From: Hyphomicrobiales bacterium
Lineage (GTDB): Bacteria > Pseudomonadota > Alphaproteobacteria > Rhizobiales > Beijerinckiaceae
DNA: 34,665 bases
Reading direction: 5' to 3'
Assembly (NCBI GenBank): GCA_025358745.1
Contig: JANYIH010000338.1
Location: 1 to 34,665 of the forward strand
A program made the position numbers and the translations under genes. Shown here one piece after another: positions 1-11,944 of the stretch. How positions within the stretch are numbered: the stretch's first letter is position 1; each line of letters opens with the position of its first letter. The notes beneath the pieces are model-generated. The model did not search any database, was not told the origin of the DNA, and saw only the letters and a list, made by a program, of their open reading frames with translations.

Positions 1-961
1 CCCCGGCGAGCACCGCGTCGACATGCTCCGGCGCAGCGGCGAGCCGTTGCATCTCCGCCCGGATCGGCGACAGCTTGGCGACGATCAACTCGGTCAGCGC
101 CGATTTGAACGCCGAGAATTGCCCGCCGCCGAAGTCGGCAAGCACCTGCGCCTTGGTCTGATCGCTCAAGCCGGCGAAGACGCCGACGAGATTGTCGGCC
201 TCCGGCCGCCCCGCCAGCCCCGCGATTTCGCTCGGCAGCGGCTCGGGATCGGTCTTGGCGCGGCGCACCTTCTGCGCCACGGTGTCGGCATCGTCCATGA
301 TCGCGATCAGCGAGAATTCCGACGCGTCGGACTTCGACATTTTCTTCGTGCCGTCGCGCAGGCTCATCACCCGCGTCGCCGGGCCCTGGATCAGCGGCTC
401 CGGCAGCGGGAAGAAGCCGCCGTCGTGTCCGTTGGCGGCGATGCTTTCAGCGAAATCGTTGTTGAACTTCTGCGCGATGTCGCGCGCCAGCTCCAGATGT
501 TGCTTCTGGTCGTCGCCGACCGGCACATGCGTCGCGCGGTAGATCAGAATGTCGGCCGCCATCAGCACGGGATAGTTGAACAGCCCGACGGAAGCGTTCT
601 CTTTGTCCTTGCCCGCCTTTTCCTTGAACTGGGTCATCCGGTTGAGCCAGCCCATGCGCGCCACGCAATCGAGCGCCCAGGCAAGCTCCGCGTGCTCGGC
701 GACGCGGCTCTGGTTGAACACGATGTTCTTCACCGGATCGATGCCGCAAGCCAGGAACGCCGCCGTCACTTCGCGCGTCGTATGCTTCAGGGTGGTGGGA
801 TCGTGCGTCATCGTCATCGCATGGAGATCGACCACGCAATAGATGCAGGGGTGCGTCGCCTGCATCTCGACAAAGCGCTTCAACGCGCCGAGATAATTGC
901 CCAGATGCAGATTGCCGGTCGGCTGCACGCCGGAAAAAACGCGTTCGGTGAAATTCGCCAT
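1..961 (-). CDS. trpS: Tryptophan--tRNA ligase (3' end beyond the window)
   Basis: Cytoplasmic class I aminoacyl-tRNA synthetase that charges tRNA-Trp. Translating the minus strand from the ATG at 959-961 gives [20 protein letters not shown], with the HIGH-type motif as [11 protein letters not shown] at about residues 17-27. Further on come the typical stretches [33 protein letters not shown] and the KMSKS loop ([11 protein letters not shown]) at about residue 200. About 320 residues are visible and the frame is open to the left edge, so only the C-terminal few residues are missing. It lies 67 bases downstream of the efflux operon on the same strand, but a housekeeping gene probably has its own promoter. 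The family assignment is secure. Confidence 0.97.
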   Translation of the reverse strand, partial: MANFTERVFSGVQPTGNLHLGNYLGALKRFVEMQATHPCIYCVVDLHAMTMTHDPTTLKHTTREVTAAFLACGIDPVKNIVFNQSRVAEHAELAWALDCVARMGWLNRMTQFKEKAGKDKENASVGLFNYPVLMAADILIYRATHVPVGDDQKQHLELARDIAQKFNNDFAESIAANGHDGGFFPLPEPLIQGPATRVMSLRDGTKKMSKSDASEFSLIAIMDDADTVAQKVRRAKTDPEPLPSEIAGLAGRPEADNLVGVFAGLSDQTKAQVLADFGGGQFSAFKSALTELIVAKLSPIRAEMQRLAAAPEHVDAVLAG

Positions 962-1028
962 GTCGGCCCGCTGGAAGCTTGAGTTTGCCGGCCTTATGAC
1001 GAAGCGCGCGGATGCGCGCAAGGGCGCG

Positions 1029-2450
1029 TCATGGCGCCGGCGCGGCGTCGGCCGGCCCATCCTGCGCCACGCGCGGCAGATCGACGACGTCCCAACCCCC
1101 GCCCAGCGCGACGATCAGCGATACGGCGGCCGAAAGCCGCGCCGCCTTGGTCGCGAGCAGCGATTCCTCATCCTGTAGCAGCGTCGCCTCGGCGGTCACG
1201 ACAGTGGTGAAGGTCTGGGTGCCGGCGCGGTATTCGTTGAGCGCGATCTGCACCGCCTGCCGCGCGATTCTGACCGCCTCAAGCTGCACCTTGATCTCGC
1301 GGTCGTACACCTTGATCGCGGCGAGTTGGTCCTCAACCTGCTGAAACGCGGTCAGCACCGTCTGCCGATAGGTGGCCACGCTCGCCTCATAGGCCGCGCG
1401 CGCCGCCTCGACCTGCGCCGCCGTCAACCCGCCGTTGAACAGCGGCTGGGCGATCGACAGCGCATAGGACCAGACCGGATTGGCGCCCGCTATCTGCTGG
1501 ATGAACGGATCGCCGCGATAGCCGAACGCGCCGCTCAGCGAGATGTCGGGGTAATAGGCCGATATGGCGACGCCGATCGCCGCGTTCTGCTCCTTCATCG
1601 TCCGCTCGGCCGCCGCGATATCGGGGCGGCGCTCCAGCAGCCGCGAAGGCAGCGCGATGGGGGGATGGGGAACGCTCTCCGCCAGCCCGCGATGCGTGAC
1701 GGAAACTTCCGAGGGCGGCTTGCCCATCAGCACGGCGATGGCGTGTTCGTTCTGCTTGCGCGCCACCTCGGTGTTGATCTGGCTCGCCTGCGCGGCGAGC
1801 ATCTGCGCCTGCGCCGTGATGACGTCGGACTTGGCCGTGGTGCCGGCGTTGTACTGGTTCTGCGCGATGTCGAGCGAGCGTTGGTATTGTTTGATCGTGT
1901 CGCCGAGCAGATCGTAGAGCGCATCGGCCTGACGCACCTGAATATAGGCCAGCGCCAGCGCCGATTGCGCCGACAGTGTCGCATTGGCGAGATCGGCCGC
2001 GCTCACTTGCGCCGCCGCGCCGGATTGCTCGATCAGACGCCGCACCCGCCCCCAAACGTCGAGCGTCCAGGCGCCTGTGACTTGCGCGTTAAGGAGGTCG
2101 CCCGCCGGCGGCCCCGAGCGCGTCAAACTTGGATCGAAATTGACCGTCGGGAACAAACCCGCCCGCGCTTGCGAGATCAGCGCCAGGGCCTGCCGGTAAT
2201 TGGCCTCGTCCACCTTCAGCGTCTGGTTGGAGACGGCCACCGTGGCCTCCAACCGGTGGAGCTCGGAATCGTGGAACGCGCGCCACCACGCGCCCTTGGG
2301 CGCATCGTCGCGTGGGGCGGCGAGCTTCCAGCCCTTCACTTCCTTGTATTGCACGGGCGCGATGGCGGCGGGCCTGAGATAGTCCGGCCCGACCGTGACA
2401 CAGCCGGTGAGCGCCAGCGCCAGGCCGCCCAGGGCGAATCGAATGTTCAT
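1029..2450 (-). CDS. NodT-family RND efflux outer-membrane lipoprotein
   Basis: Outer-membrane channel (TolC/OprM-like) of a tripartite RND pump, 473 aa. The start is the ATG at 2448-2450, which overlaps the TGA of the upstream pump gene (ATGA) and begins a lipoprotein signal, [17 protein letters not shown], with the lipobox cysteine at residue 17. The mature part has the family hallmarks: VGPDY right after the Cys, the two OEP repeats rich in long helices (for example [19 protein letters not shown] and [17 protein letters not shown]), [20 protein letters not shown], and [16 protein letters not shown]. No Shine-Dalgarno is obvious, so translation is probably coupled to the pump gene. An open frame continues upstream to 2708 but only through the end of the neighbouring gene, so that longer start is rejected. 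Last gene of the four-gene efflux operon. Confidence 0.95.
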   Translation of the reverse strand: MNIRFALGGLALALTGCVTVGPDYLRPAAIAPVQYKEVKGWKLAAPRDDAPKGAWWRAFHDSELHRLEATVAVSNQTLKVDEANYRQALALISQARAGLFPTVNFDPSLTRSGPPAGDLLNAQVTGAWTLDVWGRVRRLIEQSGAAAQVSAADLANATLSAQSALALAYIQVRQADALYDLLGDTIKQYQRSLDIAQNQYNAGTTAKSDVITAQAQMLAAQASQINTEVARKQNEHAIAVLMGKPPSEVSVTHRGLAESVPHPPIALPSRLLERRPDIAAAERTMKEQNAAIGVAISAYYPDISLSGAFGYRGDPFIQQIAGANPVWSYALSIAQPLFNGGLTAAQVEAARAAYEASVATYRQTVLTAFQQVEDQLAAIKVYDREIKVQLEAVRIARQAVQIALNEYRAGTQTFTTVVTAEATLLQDEESLLATKAARLSAAVSLIVALGGGWDVVDLPRVAQDGPADAAPAP

Positions 2451-5400
2451 GGGCCGGCCAGCCGTCGCTGCCCGAGATAATATCTGCGCCAAGTCCGCCC
2501 CGCCGCCTTGCCCAACCCATCCAGAAACAGAAACAACACCGGAGTGGTGTAAAGTGTCAGCGCCTGGCTGACGAGCAGGCCGCCGACGATGGTGATCCCC
2601 AGGGGGTGGCGCAGTTCCGAGCCCTCGCCCGTGCCGAAGGCGAGCGGCAGCGCGCCGAACAGCGCCGCCATGGTCGTCATCAGAATCGGGCGAAACCGCA
2701 TCAGACACGCTTGCCGGATCGCCTCGCGCGTGTCGAGCCCCTCGCGCTCGCGCGCCAGCGCGAAATCGATCAGCAGAATCGCGTTCTTCTTGACGATGCC
2801 GATCAGCAGAATGATGCCGATGAAGGCGATGATGGTGACTTCCGTATCGAACAGCCTGAGCGCCAGCAAGGCGCCGACCGCCGCCGAGGGCAACGTCGAA
2901 ATGATAGTGATCGGGTGAATATAGCTCTCGTAGAGTATGCCTAGCACGAGATAGACCGTCAGCAAGGCCGCGCCGATCAGCAGCATCTGGCTGCCCTGCG
3001 CCTGTTTCGAGGCCAGCGCGGTGCCCGCGAAGCCGCCCTGGACAGTCGTCGGCATCCCGATGGCCTGCCGCGCCGCCTCGATCGCCGTCTCGGCGTCACT
3101 TAGCGCCTTGCCCTGCGCCAGATTGAACGAGATCGTCGCCGCGGCGAACTGGCCCTGATGATTGACGCCGAGCGGCGTGTGACTCTCCCTGAAATCGGCG
3201 AAAGCCGCCAGCGGCGCCATGGTCTCTTTCGAGGTCGTCACCGCAGCCCCCGCCGAGGCCGCGGAATGGCCGCTGGCGGCCAGCGCGTTGGTGGCCAGAT
3301 TGCGGGCCGAATCGGCAGCGATGGTCGAGGCTGTCGCGCTGGCCGAGGCGGCGAAGCCGGCCGCGCCCGCGTTCGTGCTCTGCGTGCCCGAGGGATTTGA
3401 GCCGGACGTGGAGACATAGACACCGCGCAAAGACTCGGGATGTTGCAAATAGCGGGGATCCACCTCCATGATGACGTGATACTGGTTGAGCGCATTGTAG
3501 ATCGTCGACACCTGACGCTGCCCGTAGGCGTCGTAGAGCGTATTGTTGACCGCGCTTAGGCTAAGGCCAAGCCGCTTCAGCGTCGAGCGGTCGATGTCGA
3601 TGTCGGCTTCCAGGCCGCCCTGCTGTTGATCGGAATTGACGTCCTTGAGGATGTCGGACTTGGTCATCTCCGCCGTCAGAAGCGGCGCCCATTTGTAGAG
3701 ATCCGCCGTATCGTCGGACAGCAGGGTGTATTGATAGGTCGCGTTGCTCTGCCGGCCGCCCGTGCGCAGATCCGACACCGCCACCAGGAACAGCCGTGCG
3801 CCGGCGACCTGCGCCAGCTTGCCGCGCAGGCGCGAAACCACCCCGTCCGCCGTGATCTTGCGCTCCGCGAAAGGCTTCAGCGACATATAGACGAAGCCGG
3901 AATTGACGCCGCGCCCACCGGTGACCCCCACCACATTCGCCACCGCCGGATCGTCCTGCACGATCTCCTGCAATTGCGCGAGCTTTTTGCGCATCGCCTG
4001 AAACGAGATGCTCTGATCGCCCTGGATCGAACCGATCATCAGCCCCGTGTCCTGCACCGGAAACAGACTGTAGCTGGCGTTGCGAAATAGCGAGACATTG
4101 AGCCAGATCGTGGCGAAGAACACGATCAGCGTCAGCCAGCGCCATTTCAACGCCACATCGAGCGTGCGACGATAGAACGCGTGCATGCCGTCGAACGCGG
4201 CTTCGCTCCACAGATAGAGCCTGCCGTGCGACTTCTTGGGGTGGCGCGGCAGCAACAGCGCGCACATCACCGGCGTCGTCGTCAGCGACACCACCATGGA
4301 GATCAACACCGCCATCGACAGCGTGATCGTGAACTCCTTGAACAGCCGCCCAACCAGCCCCCCCATCAGCAACAGCGGCAGGAACACCGCGACGAGCGAC
4401 AGGCTGATCGAGACGACGGTGAAGCCGACTTCGCGCACGCCCAGGATCGCCGCCTGCACGCGCGTCCTGCCCTGTTCCAGATAGCGGGTGACGTTCTCCA
4501 AGACGACGATGGCGTCGTCGACCACGAAGCCGGTCGAGATCGTCAGCGCCATCAACGACAGATTGTTGAGGCTGAAGCCGAGCAGATACATCGCCGCGAA
4601 CGAGCCGATGATCGACACCGGCACCGCCACGCTCGGCACGGCGGAGGCGCGCAGGTCGCGCAGGAAGACGAACACCACGAAAATGACCAGCACAACCGAG
4701 GTGATCAGCGTCTTGACGGTGTCCGCCAGCGAGCCGCGAATGGTTATCGAGCGATCCACGACAACCTTTAGCTCCACGTTGCCGGGCAGCGCCGATGTCA
4801 GGCGAGGCAGCAACGCCTTCACATTGTCGACCGCCTGGATGATGTTGGCGCCGGGCTCGCGCGACAACACGATGCCGATCGCCGGCTTGCCGTTGGCGAA
4901 CCCCGCATTGCGCAGATCCTCCACCGAATCGACGACCTCGGCGACATCCTTGAGCCTGACCGCGGCGTTGTTGCGATAGGCGATCACCAGATCCTGGAAT
5001 TGCGCCGCTTTTCTGGCCTGATCGTTGGCGTAGATCTGATAGTTGAAATCCGCGTCCTCGATCTGACCTTTCGGGCTGTTGGCGTTGGCGGAGGCAAGCG
5101 CGGCGCGCACGTCTTCCAGACCGATGCCGTAGTGATAGAGCGCGTTCGGGTTCAGTTCGACCCTGACTGCCGGCAGCGCGCTGCCGGTCACATCGACCTC
5201 GCCTATCCCTGCGAGTTGCGACAGCCGCTGTTGCAGAATGTTGGAGGCGAGATCGTAGAGCTGGCCGGAGGGCCGCGTGGTCGAGGTCAGCGCCAGCACC
5301 ATGATCGGCGCATCGGCCGGGTTGATTTTATGATAGCTGGGGTTCTGCTTGAGGCTGGCGGGCAGATCGGCGCGGGCGGCGTTGATGGCGGCCTGCACGT

Positions 5401-5725
5401 CGCGCGCGGCGCCGTTGATGTCGCGGTCGAGGCCGAATTGCAGGGTGATCCGCGTCGAGCCCAGCGAGCTTGACGAGGACATCTCGGTCACGTCGGCGAT
5501 CTGGCCGAGGTGACGCTCCAGCGGCGAGGCGACATTGGTCGCCATATTGTCGGGGCTCGCGCCGGGCATGTTGGCCTGAACCGAGATGGTCGCGAAATCG
5601 ATCTGCGGCAGCGGCGAAACAGGCAATTGCGGGAACGCCAGCAGGCCGGCGAGCGCTATGCCGATCGTCAGCAGAATGGTCGCGACGGGACGACGCACGA
5701 ACAGCGCAAAGACGCCCCCGTTCAC
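2447..5725 (-). CDS. mdtC: RND multidrug efflux permease, MdtC-like
   Basis: Inner-membrane proton-driven drug antiporter of the MdtBC/AcrB superfamily, 1092 aa. The start is a GTG at 5723-5725 overlapping the TGA of the preceding pump gene (GTGA), with GGAGG four bases upstream; it gives the N-terminus [19 protein letters not shown], the normal first transmembrane helix. Conserved features are the [20 protein letters not shown] porter segment, [19 protein letters not shown] with the paired Asp of the proton relay, and [20 protein letters not shown] near the C-terminus. A stretch of about 65 Ala/Ser/Thr-rich residues (about 770-834) interrupts the periplasmic domain between GVYVS and PLAAFADF; the paralogue next door lacks it. 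The assignment as the MdtC-type partner rests on its position after an MdtB-like gene and the motif [14 protein letters not shown]. Confidence 0.93.
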   Translation of the reverse strand: MNGGVFALFVRRPVATILLTIGIALAGLLAFPQLPVSPLPQIDFATISVQANMPGASPDNMATNVASPLERHLGQIADVTEMSSSSSLGSTRITLQFGLDRDINGAARDVQAAINAARADLPASLKQNPSYHKINPADAPIMVLALTSTTRPSGQLYDLASNILQQRLSQLAGIGEVDVTGSALPAVRVELNPNALYHYGIGLEDVRAALASANANSPKGQIEDADFNYQIYANDQARKAAQFQDLVIAYRNNAAVRLKDVAEVVDSVEDLRNAGFANGKPAIGIVLSREPGANIIQAVDNVKALLPRLTSALPGNVELKVVVDRSITIRGSLADTVKTLITSVVLVIFVVFVFLRDLRASAVPSVAVPVSIIGSFAAMYLLGFSLNNLSLMALTISTGFVVDDAIVVLENVTRYLEQGRTRVQAAILGVREVGFTVVSISLSLVAVFLPLLLMGGLVGRLFKEFTITLSMAVLISMVVSLTTTPVMCALLLPRHPKKSHGRLYLWSEAAFDGMHAFYRRTLDVALKWRWLTLIVFFATIWLNVSLFRNASYSLFPVQDTGLMIGSIQGDQSISFQAMRKKLAQLQEIVQDDPAVANVVGVTGGRGVNSGFVYMSLKPFAERKITADGVVSRLRGKLAQVAGARLFLVAVSDLRTGGRQSNATYQYTLLSDDTADLYKWAPLLTAEMTKSDILKDVNSDQQQGGLEADIDIDRSTLKRLGLSLSAVNNTLYDAYGQRQVSTIYNALNQYHVIMEVDPRYLQHPESLRGVYVSTSGSNPSGTQSTNAGAAGFAASASATASTIAADSARNLATNALAASGHSAASAGAAVTTSKETMAPLAAFADFRESHTPLGVNHQGQFAAATISFNLAQGKALSDAETAIEAARQAIGMPTTVQGGFAGTALASKQAQGSQMLLIGAALLTVYLVLGILYESYIHPITIISTLPSAAVGALLALRLFDTEVTIIAFIGIILLIGIVKKNAILLIDFALAREREGLDTREAIRQACLMRFRPILMTTMAALFGALPLAFGTGEGSELRHPLGITIVGGLLVSQALTLYTTPVLFLFLDGLGKAAGRTWRRYYLGQRRLAGP

Positions 5726-8700
5726 GTCGCCTCCGTCGCGACCGCGCCACCGGAGAACCCGAGCGCCGCCGACAAACGCTCGAAATAAAGGTAGATCACC
5801 GGCGTCGTGTAAAGCGTCAGCGCCTGGCTGACGGCGAGGCCGCCGACGATGGCGAGGCCGAGCGGCTGGCGCAGTTCCGAGCCGACGCCGCTGCCCAGCA
5901 TCAGCGGCAGCGCGCCGAACATCGCGGCAAGCGTGGTCATCAGGATCGGACGCAGGCGCAACAGGCAAGCTTGATAGATCGCCTCGCGCGGCGCCAGCCC
6001 CTCGACCCGCTGCGCTTCCAGCGCAAAGTCGATCATCATGATCGCGTTCTTCTTGACGATGCCGATCAACAACACGATGCCGATCACGCCGATGATGTCT
6101 AACCCGGCGCCGGCCCAATTGAGCGCGAGCAGCGCGCCGATGCCCGCCGATGGCAGGGTCGAGAGAATCGTGATCGGGTGGATGAAGCTCTCGTAGAGCA
6201 CGCCGAGCACGATATACATCGTCAGCACGGCCGCGCCGAGCAGGAACAACTCATTCGACAGCGAGGACTGGAACGCCAGCGCCGCGCCCTGGTAGGCGAC
6301 CTGAAACCCCGCCGGCAGATTCAGGTCGGCGACGGCAGCATTGATCTGCTCGACCGCCTGGCCCAGCGAGGCCCCCGGCGTCAGATTGAACGAGATCGTC
6401 GTCACCGGGAATTGCTTGAGATGCGAGATCTGCAACGGCGAGCGCCGCACCGTGAGCTTCGAGATCGCCTCCAGCGGCACCTGCCCCGTGGTCGAGGCGG
6501 AGGATGGCAGGTAGATCGACCCCATCGCCTTCAACGAAGTCCGCATCGCTGGATCGACGTCGAGGATGACGCGATATTGCGTGCTCTGCGTGAAGATGGT
6601 CGAGATGATGCGCTGACCGAAGGCGTCATAAAGCGCATTGTCGATCGAGGCCGGCGTGACGCCGAATCGCGCCGCGGTGGCGCGGTCGATATCGACGCTG
6701 ACCGCGCGGCCGTTGGGTTGCAGGTCGCTGGCGACGTCGGCGATATCAGGGATTTGCGCCAGCCGTTCCAGCAGTTTCGGCGTCCATTCCTGCAAGGTCG
6801 ACAGATCCTGATGTTGCAGGGTGAACTGATATTGCGCGCCGCTGATCGCGGTGTCGATCGAGAGATCCTGCACCGGTTGCATGAACAGCGATATGCCGGC
6901 GATGTCGCGCACCTCATGCTGCAACCGACGGATGATCCGGCTCGCGCTCGCCTTGCGCGCCTCGTGCGGTTTCAAGTTGATGAGCAGGCGGCCGGAATTC
7001 AACGTCACGTTGGAGCCGTCGACGCCGATGAACGAGGACAGGCTCGCCACGTCGGAATCGCCGAGAATCGCATCGGCGACTTCCTGTTGCAGGCGCGCCA
7101 TCTTGTCGAACGAGATCGCCTGATTGGCCTGCGTCACGCCTTGAATCACGCCCGTATCCTGCACGGGGAAGAAGCCCTTGGGGATCGTCGCATAGAGATA
7201 ACCGGTGAGCGCGAATGTGCCGAGCGCGACCATCAGCGTGAGAAAGCTGTGATCGAGCGTGAAGCGCAACGTCGCGCCGTAGAAGCTCTGCACCGCGCGG
7301 AACAACGCGCCGCCGCTGGCGTGTCCGCCGCGCGCGCCAGGCCTCAGCAGGATCGCGCACAGCATCGGCGCCAGCGTCAGCGAGACGAAGGCGGAGATGA
7401 CGATCGTCGCGGCCAGCGTGATGGCGAATTCGTGGAACAACCGCCCCACCACATCGCCCATGAACAACAGCGGGATTAGCACCGCGAGCAGCGAAACCGT
7501 GAGCGAGATGATGGTGAAGCCGATCTGCTCGGAGCCCTTCAGCGCCGCCTCCTTCGGCGACATGCCCTCTTCGAGATAGCGCGAGATGTTTTCGATCACG
7601 ACGATGGCGTCGTCGACCACGAAGCCGGTGGCGATGGTCAGCGCCATCAGCGAGAGATTGTCGAGACTGAAGCCGAATTGGTACATGATCGCCAGCGCGC
7701 CGACCAGCGACAGCGGGACCGACAGGCTCGGAATGATCGTCGCGGGAATGTTGCGCAAGAACAGGAAGATCACCAGCACGACGAGGCCGACGGCGAGCGC
7801 CAGTTCAAATTCGACATCCGCGACTGAGGCGCGGATCGTCACAGTGCGGTCGGTCAGCGGCGTGATCTCGATCGCCGCGGGCAATGTCGCGGCGAGCTGT
7901 GGCAGCAGCTTCTGGATGCGGTCAACCACCTGGATCACGTTCGCGCCGGGCTGGCGCTGGATGTTGACAACCAACCCGGCGGCGCGATTGCTCCAGGCCG
8001 AGAGCCGGTTGTTCTCCGACCCGATCTCGACTCTCGCCACGTCGCGCAGATAGACCGGCGCGTTGTTGCGATAGGCGATCACCGAATCGAGATAAGCGGC
8101 GGGATCGCGGATCTGGTCGTTGGCGTTGACCGCATAGGATTGCGCCGGCCCGTCGAAACTGCCCTTGGGCGAGTTGACGTTGAGATTGGAAATCGACGTG
8201 CGCAGGTCGTCAAGGTTGATGGCGTAGCCCGCGAGCGCCAGCGGATTGGCGTGGATGCGAACGGAGGGGCGCTGCCCGCCCGAGATCGACACCAGTCCGA
8301 CGCCCGCCAGTTGCGACAGTTTCGGCGCCAGCCGGCTCTCGATCGCATCTTCGATCTCGGTCAGCTTCGTGGTCTTGGAGGTGACGCCAAGCGTAAGCAC
8401 CGGCGCGTCGGCCGGATTGACCTTGGCGTAGATCGGCGGCGCCGGCAGGTCGGCGGGCAGCAGATTGCCCGCCGCATTGATCGCCGCCTGCACCTCCTGC
8501 TCGGCCACGTCGATGGCGAGATCGAGCCCGAACCGCAACGTGATGACGGAGGCGCCGCCGGAGCTTGCCGACATCATCTGCGCCAGATTCGCCATCTGGC
8601 CGAACTGGCGCTCCAGCGGCGCTGTCACGGAGGAGGCCATCACTTCGGGAGAAGCGCCGGGATAGAAAGTCTGCACCTGAATCGTGGGATAGTCGACGTC

Positions 8701-8814
8701 GGGTAGCGCCGACAGCGGCAGGAATTTGTAGGCGACCCAGCCAACCAGCAGAATCGCGAACATCAACAGCGAGGTCGCGACCGGCCGCTCGATGAACAGG
8801 CGCGACGGGTTCAC
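5722..8814 (-). CDS. mdtB: RND multidrug efflux permease, MdtB-like
   Basis: Inner-membrane RND antiporter, 1030 aa, expected to form a hetero-oligomeric pump with the MdtC-like product as in MdtABC. The GTG start at 8812-8814 overlaps the TGA of the membrane-fusion gene and gives [20 protein letters not shown], a standard amphipathic N-terminus plus the first membrane helix. The proton-relay motif [20 protein letters not shown], the porter segment [19 protein letters not shown] and the C-terminal [19 protein letters not shown] are all intact. The periplasmic loop that carries a low-complexity insert in the MdtC-like protein is of ordinary length here ([20 protein letters not shown]). Its stop overlaps the next start by 4 bases, so the two pumps are translationally coupled. 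Confidence 0.94.
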   Translation of the reverse strand: MNPSRLFIERPVATSLLMFAILLVGWVAYKFLPLSALPDVDYPTIQVQTFYPGASPEVMASSVTAPLERQFGQMANLAQMMSASSGGASVITLRFGLDLAIDVAEQEVQAAINAAGNLLPADLPAPPIYAKVNPADAPVLTLGVTSKTTKLTEIEDAIESRLAPKLSQLAGVGLVSISGGQRPSVRIHANPLALAGYAINLDDLRTSISNLNVNSPKGSFDGPAQSYAVNANDQIRDPAAYLDSVIAYRNNAPVYLRDVARVEIGSENNRLSAWSNRAAGLVVNIQRQPGANVIQVVDRIQKLLPQLAATLPAAIEITPLTDRTVTIRASVADVEFELALAVGLVVLVIFLFLRNIPATIIPSLSVPLSLVGALAIMYQFGFSLDNLSLMALTIATGFVVDDAIVVIENISRYLEEGMSPKEAALKGSEQIGFTIISLTVSLLAVLIPLLFMGDVVGRLFHEFAITLAATIVISAFVSLTLAPMLCAILLRPGARGGHASGGALFRAVQSFYGATLRFTLDHSFLTLMVALGTFALTGYLYATIPKGFFPVQDTGVIQGVTQANQAISFDKMARLQQEVADAILGDSDVASLSSFIGVDGSNVTLNSGRLLINLKPHEARKASASRIIRRLQHEVRDIAGISLFMQPVQDLSIDTAISGAQYQFTLQHQDLSTLQEWTPKLLERLAQIPDIADVASDLQPNGRAVSVDIDRATAARFGVTPASIDNALYDAFGQRIISTIFTQSTQYRVILDVDPAMRTSLKAMGSIYLPSSASTTGQVPLEAISKLTVRRSPLQISHLKQFPVTTISFNLTPGASLGQAVEQINAAVADLNLPAGFQVAYQGAALAFQSSLSNELFLLGAAVLTMYIVLGVLYESFIHPITILSTLPSAGIGALLALNWAGAGLDIIGVIGIVLLIGIVKKNAIMMIDFALEAQRVEGLAPREAIYQACLLRLRPILMTTLAAMFGALPLMLGSGVGSELRQPLGLAIVGGLAVSQALTLYTTPVIYLYFERLSAALGFSGGAVATEAT

Positions 8815-10094
8815 GGCGTGGACGCCCCCGACTGGCGGCGCCTGTGCTCGCGCTTGGGTTCGGCTTGCGCAGGCTTGGCTCCCGCGAGGCGAACCTCCGC
8901 GCCGTCCTTTAACCGGTCGACGCCGTCGATCACGACGCTCTCGCCGGCCTCAAGCCCGCTCGCGATCACAATATGCTGGGCGTCCGAGGCGCCGGTCTTG
9001 ACGGGGCGCGCCTCGACATTCTTGCCGTCCTTCACGACATAGACGAACGGCCCGTTCTGGCCGAGTTGCACCGCGGCGTTAGGCACCAGCACGGCGTCGG
9101 TCAGCGTGTCCACCAGCAGCCTGGCGTTGACGAACTGGTTGGGAAACAGCGCATTGTCGGTATTGACGAAGCGGGCGCGCAGTTTGAACGTGCCGGTGGT
9201 GGTGTCGATCTGGTTGTCGAACGTGGCCAGTTCGCCAATGCCGAGCGAATTCACATTGGCCCGGTCCAACGCGGTGACGGGCAGCTTCGCGCCCCCCGCC
9301 AGCCGCCCGGCTATGCGCGGCAGATTATCCTCGGCGGTGGAGAACACCACCGAGATCGGGTCGAACTGGGTGACGACGACGATGCCTGCGGCGTCGGAGG
9401 GTTGCACGTAATTGCCGGGATCGACCAGCCGCAGACCGACGCGACCGGCGATCGGCGAGACGATGCGGGTATAGGCGATGTTGAGCTTGGCGGTGTCGAT
9501 CTGGGCGTTGTCGGTGGCGATGGCGGCCTTGTCCTGCGCGACCAGGAAAGCCTGATCGTCGACCTGCTGCTTGGCGATCGAGTCCTGTCGGTTGAGGGTC
9601 TGATAGCGGGCGAGGTTGGCCTGCGCCTGCTGCAGCAGGGAAGTGTCCTTGGCGAGTTGGCCCTGCGCCTGCGCGAGCGCGGCTTCATAGGGACGCGAAT
9701 CGATCTGCGCCATGAAGTCGCCGCTCTTCACCAGCTGGCCTTCCGTGAATCCGACGCTCATCAGCTTGCCGGAGATCTGGGTGCGGATCGTCACCGTCGC
9801 CAACGGCGTCACCGTGCCGAGCGCGTCGAGCGTGATCGGCATCTGGCCGCGTTCGGCGACGGCCGCGCGGATCGTCTGCGGCGGCGGTCCGGATTTCTCG
9901 GTCTTTTTCTCCTCGATTGTGCCGGGCGCAAGCTTCTCCCAACGCTCAAACGCAACGATGGCGATCACCGCGAGCGCGAGCGCGACAAGAAAACGACGCC
10001 CGCGACGCCTGCGCGGCGGCGCAAGCGGGGGCGCGTGGGGAGGACGCGCCGGCCGGACCTCGCGCATTTGTGCGGGGTCCACATTCTCGTTCAT
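8811..10094 (-). CDS. mdtA: RND efflux membrane fusion protein, MdtA-like
   Basis: Periplasmic adaptor linking the RND permeases to the outer-membrane channel, 427 aa. From the ATG at 10092-10094 it has a basic, proline-rich cytoplasmic N-terminus (residues 1-33), one membrane anchor (about 34-50, [16 protein letters not shown]), then the lipoyl/hairpin domain beginning [20 protein letters not shown], a long coiled hairpin ([20 protein letters not shown]), and the beta-barrel segment [20 protein letters not shown]. The C-terminus (about 410-427) is basic. Weak ribosome-binding sequence (GAGG) lies upstream. First gene of the operon with mdtB, mdtC and the NodT-type lipoprotein. No adjacent TetR/MarR or two-component regulator is present, so its control is not apparent here. 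Confidence 0.95.
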   Translation of the reverse strand: MNENVDPAQMREVRPARPPHAPPLAPPRRRRGRRFLVALALAVIAIVAFERWEKLAPGTIEEKKTEKSGPPPQTIRAAVAERGQMPITLDALGTVTPLATVTIRTQISGKLMSVGFTEGQLVKSGDFMAQIDSRPYEAALAQAQGQLAKDTSLLQQAQANLARYQTLNRQDSIAKQQVDDQAFLVAQDKAAIATDNAQIDTAKLNIAYTRIVSPIAGRVGLRLVDPGNYVQPSDAAGIVVVTQFDPISVVFSTAEDNLPRIAGRLAGGAKLPVTALDRANVNSLGIGELATFDNQIDTTTGTFKLRARFVNTDNALFPNQFVNARLLVDTLTDAVLVPNAAVQLGQNGPFVYVVKDGKNVEARPVKTGASDAQHIVIASGLEAGESVVIDGVDRLKDGAEVRLAGAKPAQAEPKREHRRRQSGASTP

Positions 10095-10154
10095 GTCACT
10101 CGCCTCGCGCGTTTCAGTAATACGCCACCCCGCTGCAAACGTTCCCCCGCCTTA

Positions 10155-10160
10155 ATTATC
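10155..10160 (-). promoter_or_regulatory. Possible -10 element of the efflux operon
   Basis: Reading the minus strand, GATAAT lies about 60 bases upstream of the mdtA-like ATG in the intergenic gap. It matches the sigma-70 consensus at five of six positions. No good -35 hexamer is seen 16-18 bases further upstream, so this is only a candidate. Confidence 0.3.
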
Positions 10161-10251
10161 CCGCCCCCGCCTTTACGCTAGAGGCCGCGTGAGAGGGAGT
10201 TGCATTTTGTTTCCGGGGGCGCCATAAGCCCGTCCGTCGGCGCTGCCGATG

Positions 10252-10272
10252 GCTGGCGTCAGCGACGCCAGC
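10252..10272. repeat. Perfect hairpin immediately before tRNA-Gly
   Basis: Inverted repeat with 8-base arms GCTGGCGT / ACGCCAGC and a five-base loop (CAGCG), ending six bases before the first base of the tRNA. It has no T-run, so it is not a classical terminator. It could be part of the tRNA leader or a processing signal; the function is unknown. Confidence 0.6.
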
Positions 10273-10277
10273 GGGAC

Positions 10278-10352
10278 GCGGGTGTAGCTCAGGGGTAGAG
10301 CACAACCTTGCCAAGGTTGGGGTCGAGGGTTCGAATCCCTTCGCCCGCTCCA
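10278..10352 (+). tRNA. tRNA-Gly (anticodon GCC)
   Basis: A complete 75-base cloverleaf including an encoded CCA. The acceptor arms GCGGGTG (10278-10284) and CGCCCGC (10342-10348) pair with one T-G wobble, followed by T and CCA. The D arm contains AGCTCAGGGGTAGAGC, the anticodon stem is CAACC/GGTTG with loop TTGCCAA so the anticodon GCC is at 10310-10312, and the T arm is GAGGGTTCGAATCCCTT. It reads GGC/GGT glycine codons. No duplicated 3' end of the tRNA or integrase gene was seen nearby. Confidence 0.98.
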
Positions 10353-10386
10353 TTTTGCACATCGCCGTTTGGCGCGAAAATGCTAG

Positions 10387-11613
<1,227 letters not shown>

Positions 11614-11944
11614 GGAACGCATTGCAATATTGCGCGCAGGATCGGGGCTGGGCGCCCAATACAGGGCATCCCTCTTCCGGATGGGAACCATGCGCCAAAC
11701 CGCCCTCCGCCGATTGAACCGCGGGTTCAACAACCCAGGTTCGTGCGGACTCGTCAATACAACTGACAGCCATTCCAGTGTCAGCGACCCAACGCTCGAA
11801 GGCGCGCCGTAAGAAACTGACGTGTTGCCGGCGTCCGAGGCGACGGGGTTCTGCACAATCGCATCTCGTCTCCACATTCGCGCGCCAAATGTCCTTGCGC
11901 CGTAGCACGCTTCGCCGAATCAACGCTTTGAAGGGAACGCGACC
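11614..11944. other. Gene-free stretch between pobA and the RTX gene
   Basis: About 330 bases with no frame resembling a known protein on either strand. It contains two perfect palindromes: GCAATATTGC at 11624-11633, just after the pobA stop, and TTGAACCGCGGGTTCAA at 11714-11730. Neither has a T-run. A transcription factor site is possible, but nothing in the sequence says which. Confidence 0.5.
11714..11730. repeat. Inverted repeat TTGAACC-GCG-GGTTCAA
   Basis: Perfect 7-base arms with a three-base centre, about 100 bases beyond pobA and about 215 bases before the RTX start. The central CCGCGG makes it a 17-base palindrome with odd centre. It might be an operator for the RTX gene; there is no direct support. 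Confidence 0.45.

Noticed and set aside
5726..6118. N-terminal extension of the MdtC-like frame
   Set aside because: It overlaps the MdtB-like coding region on the same strand, and the RND N-terminus begins exactly at the GTG overlapping the previous stop.
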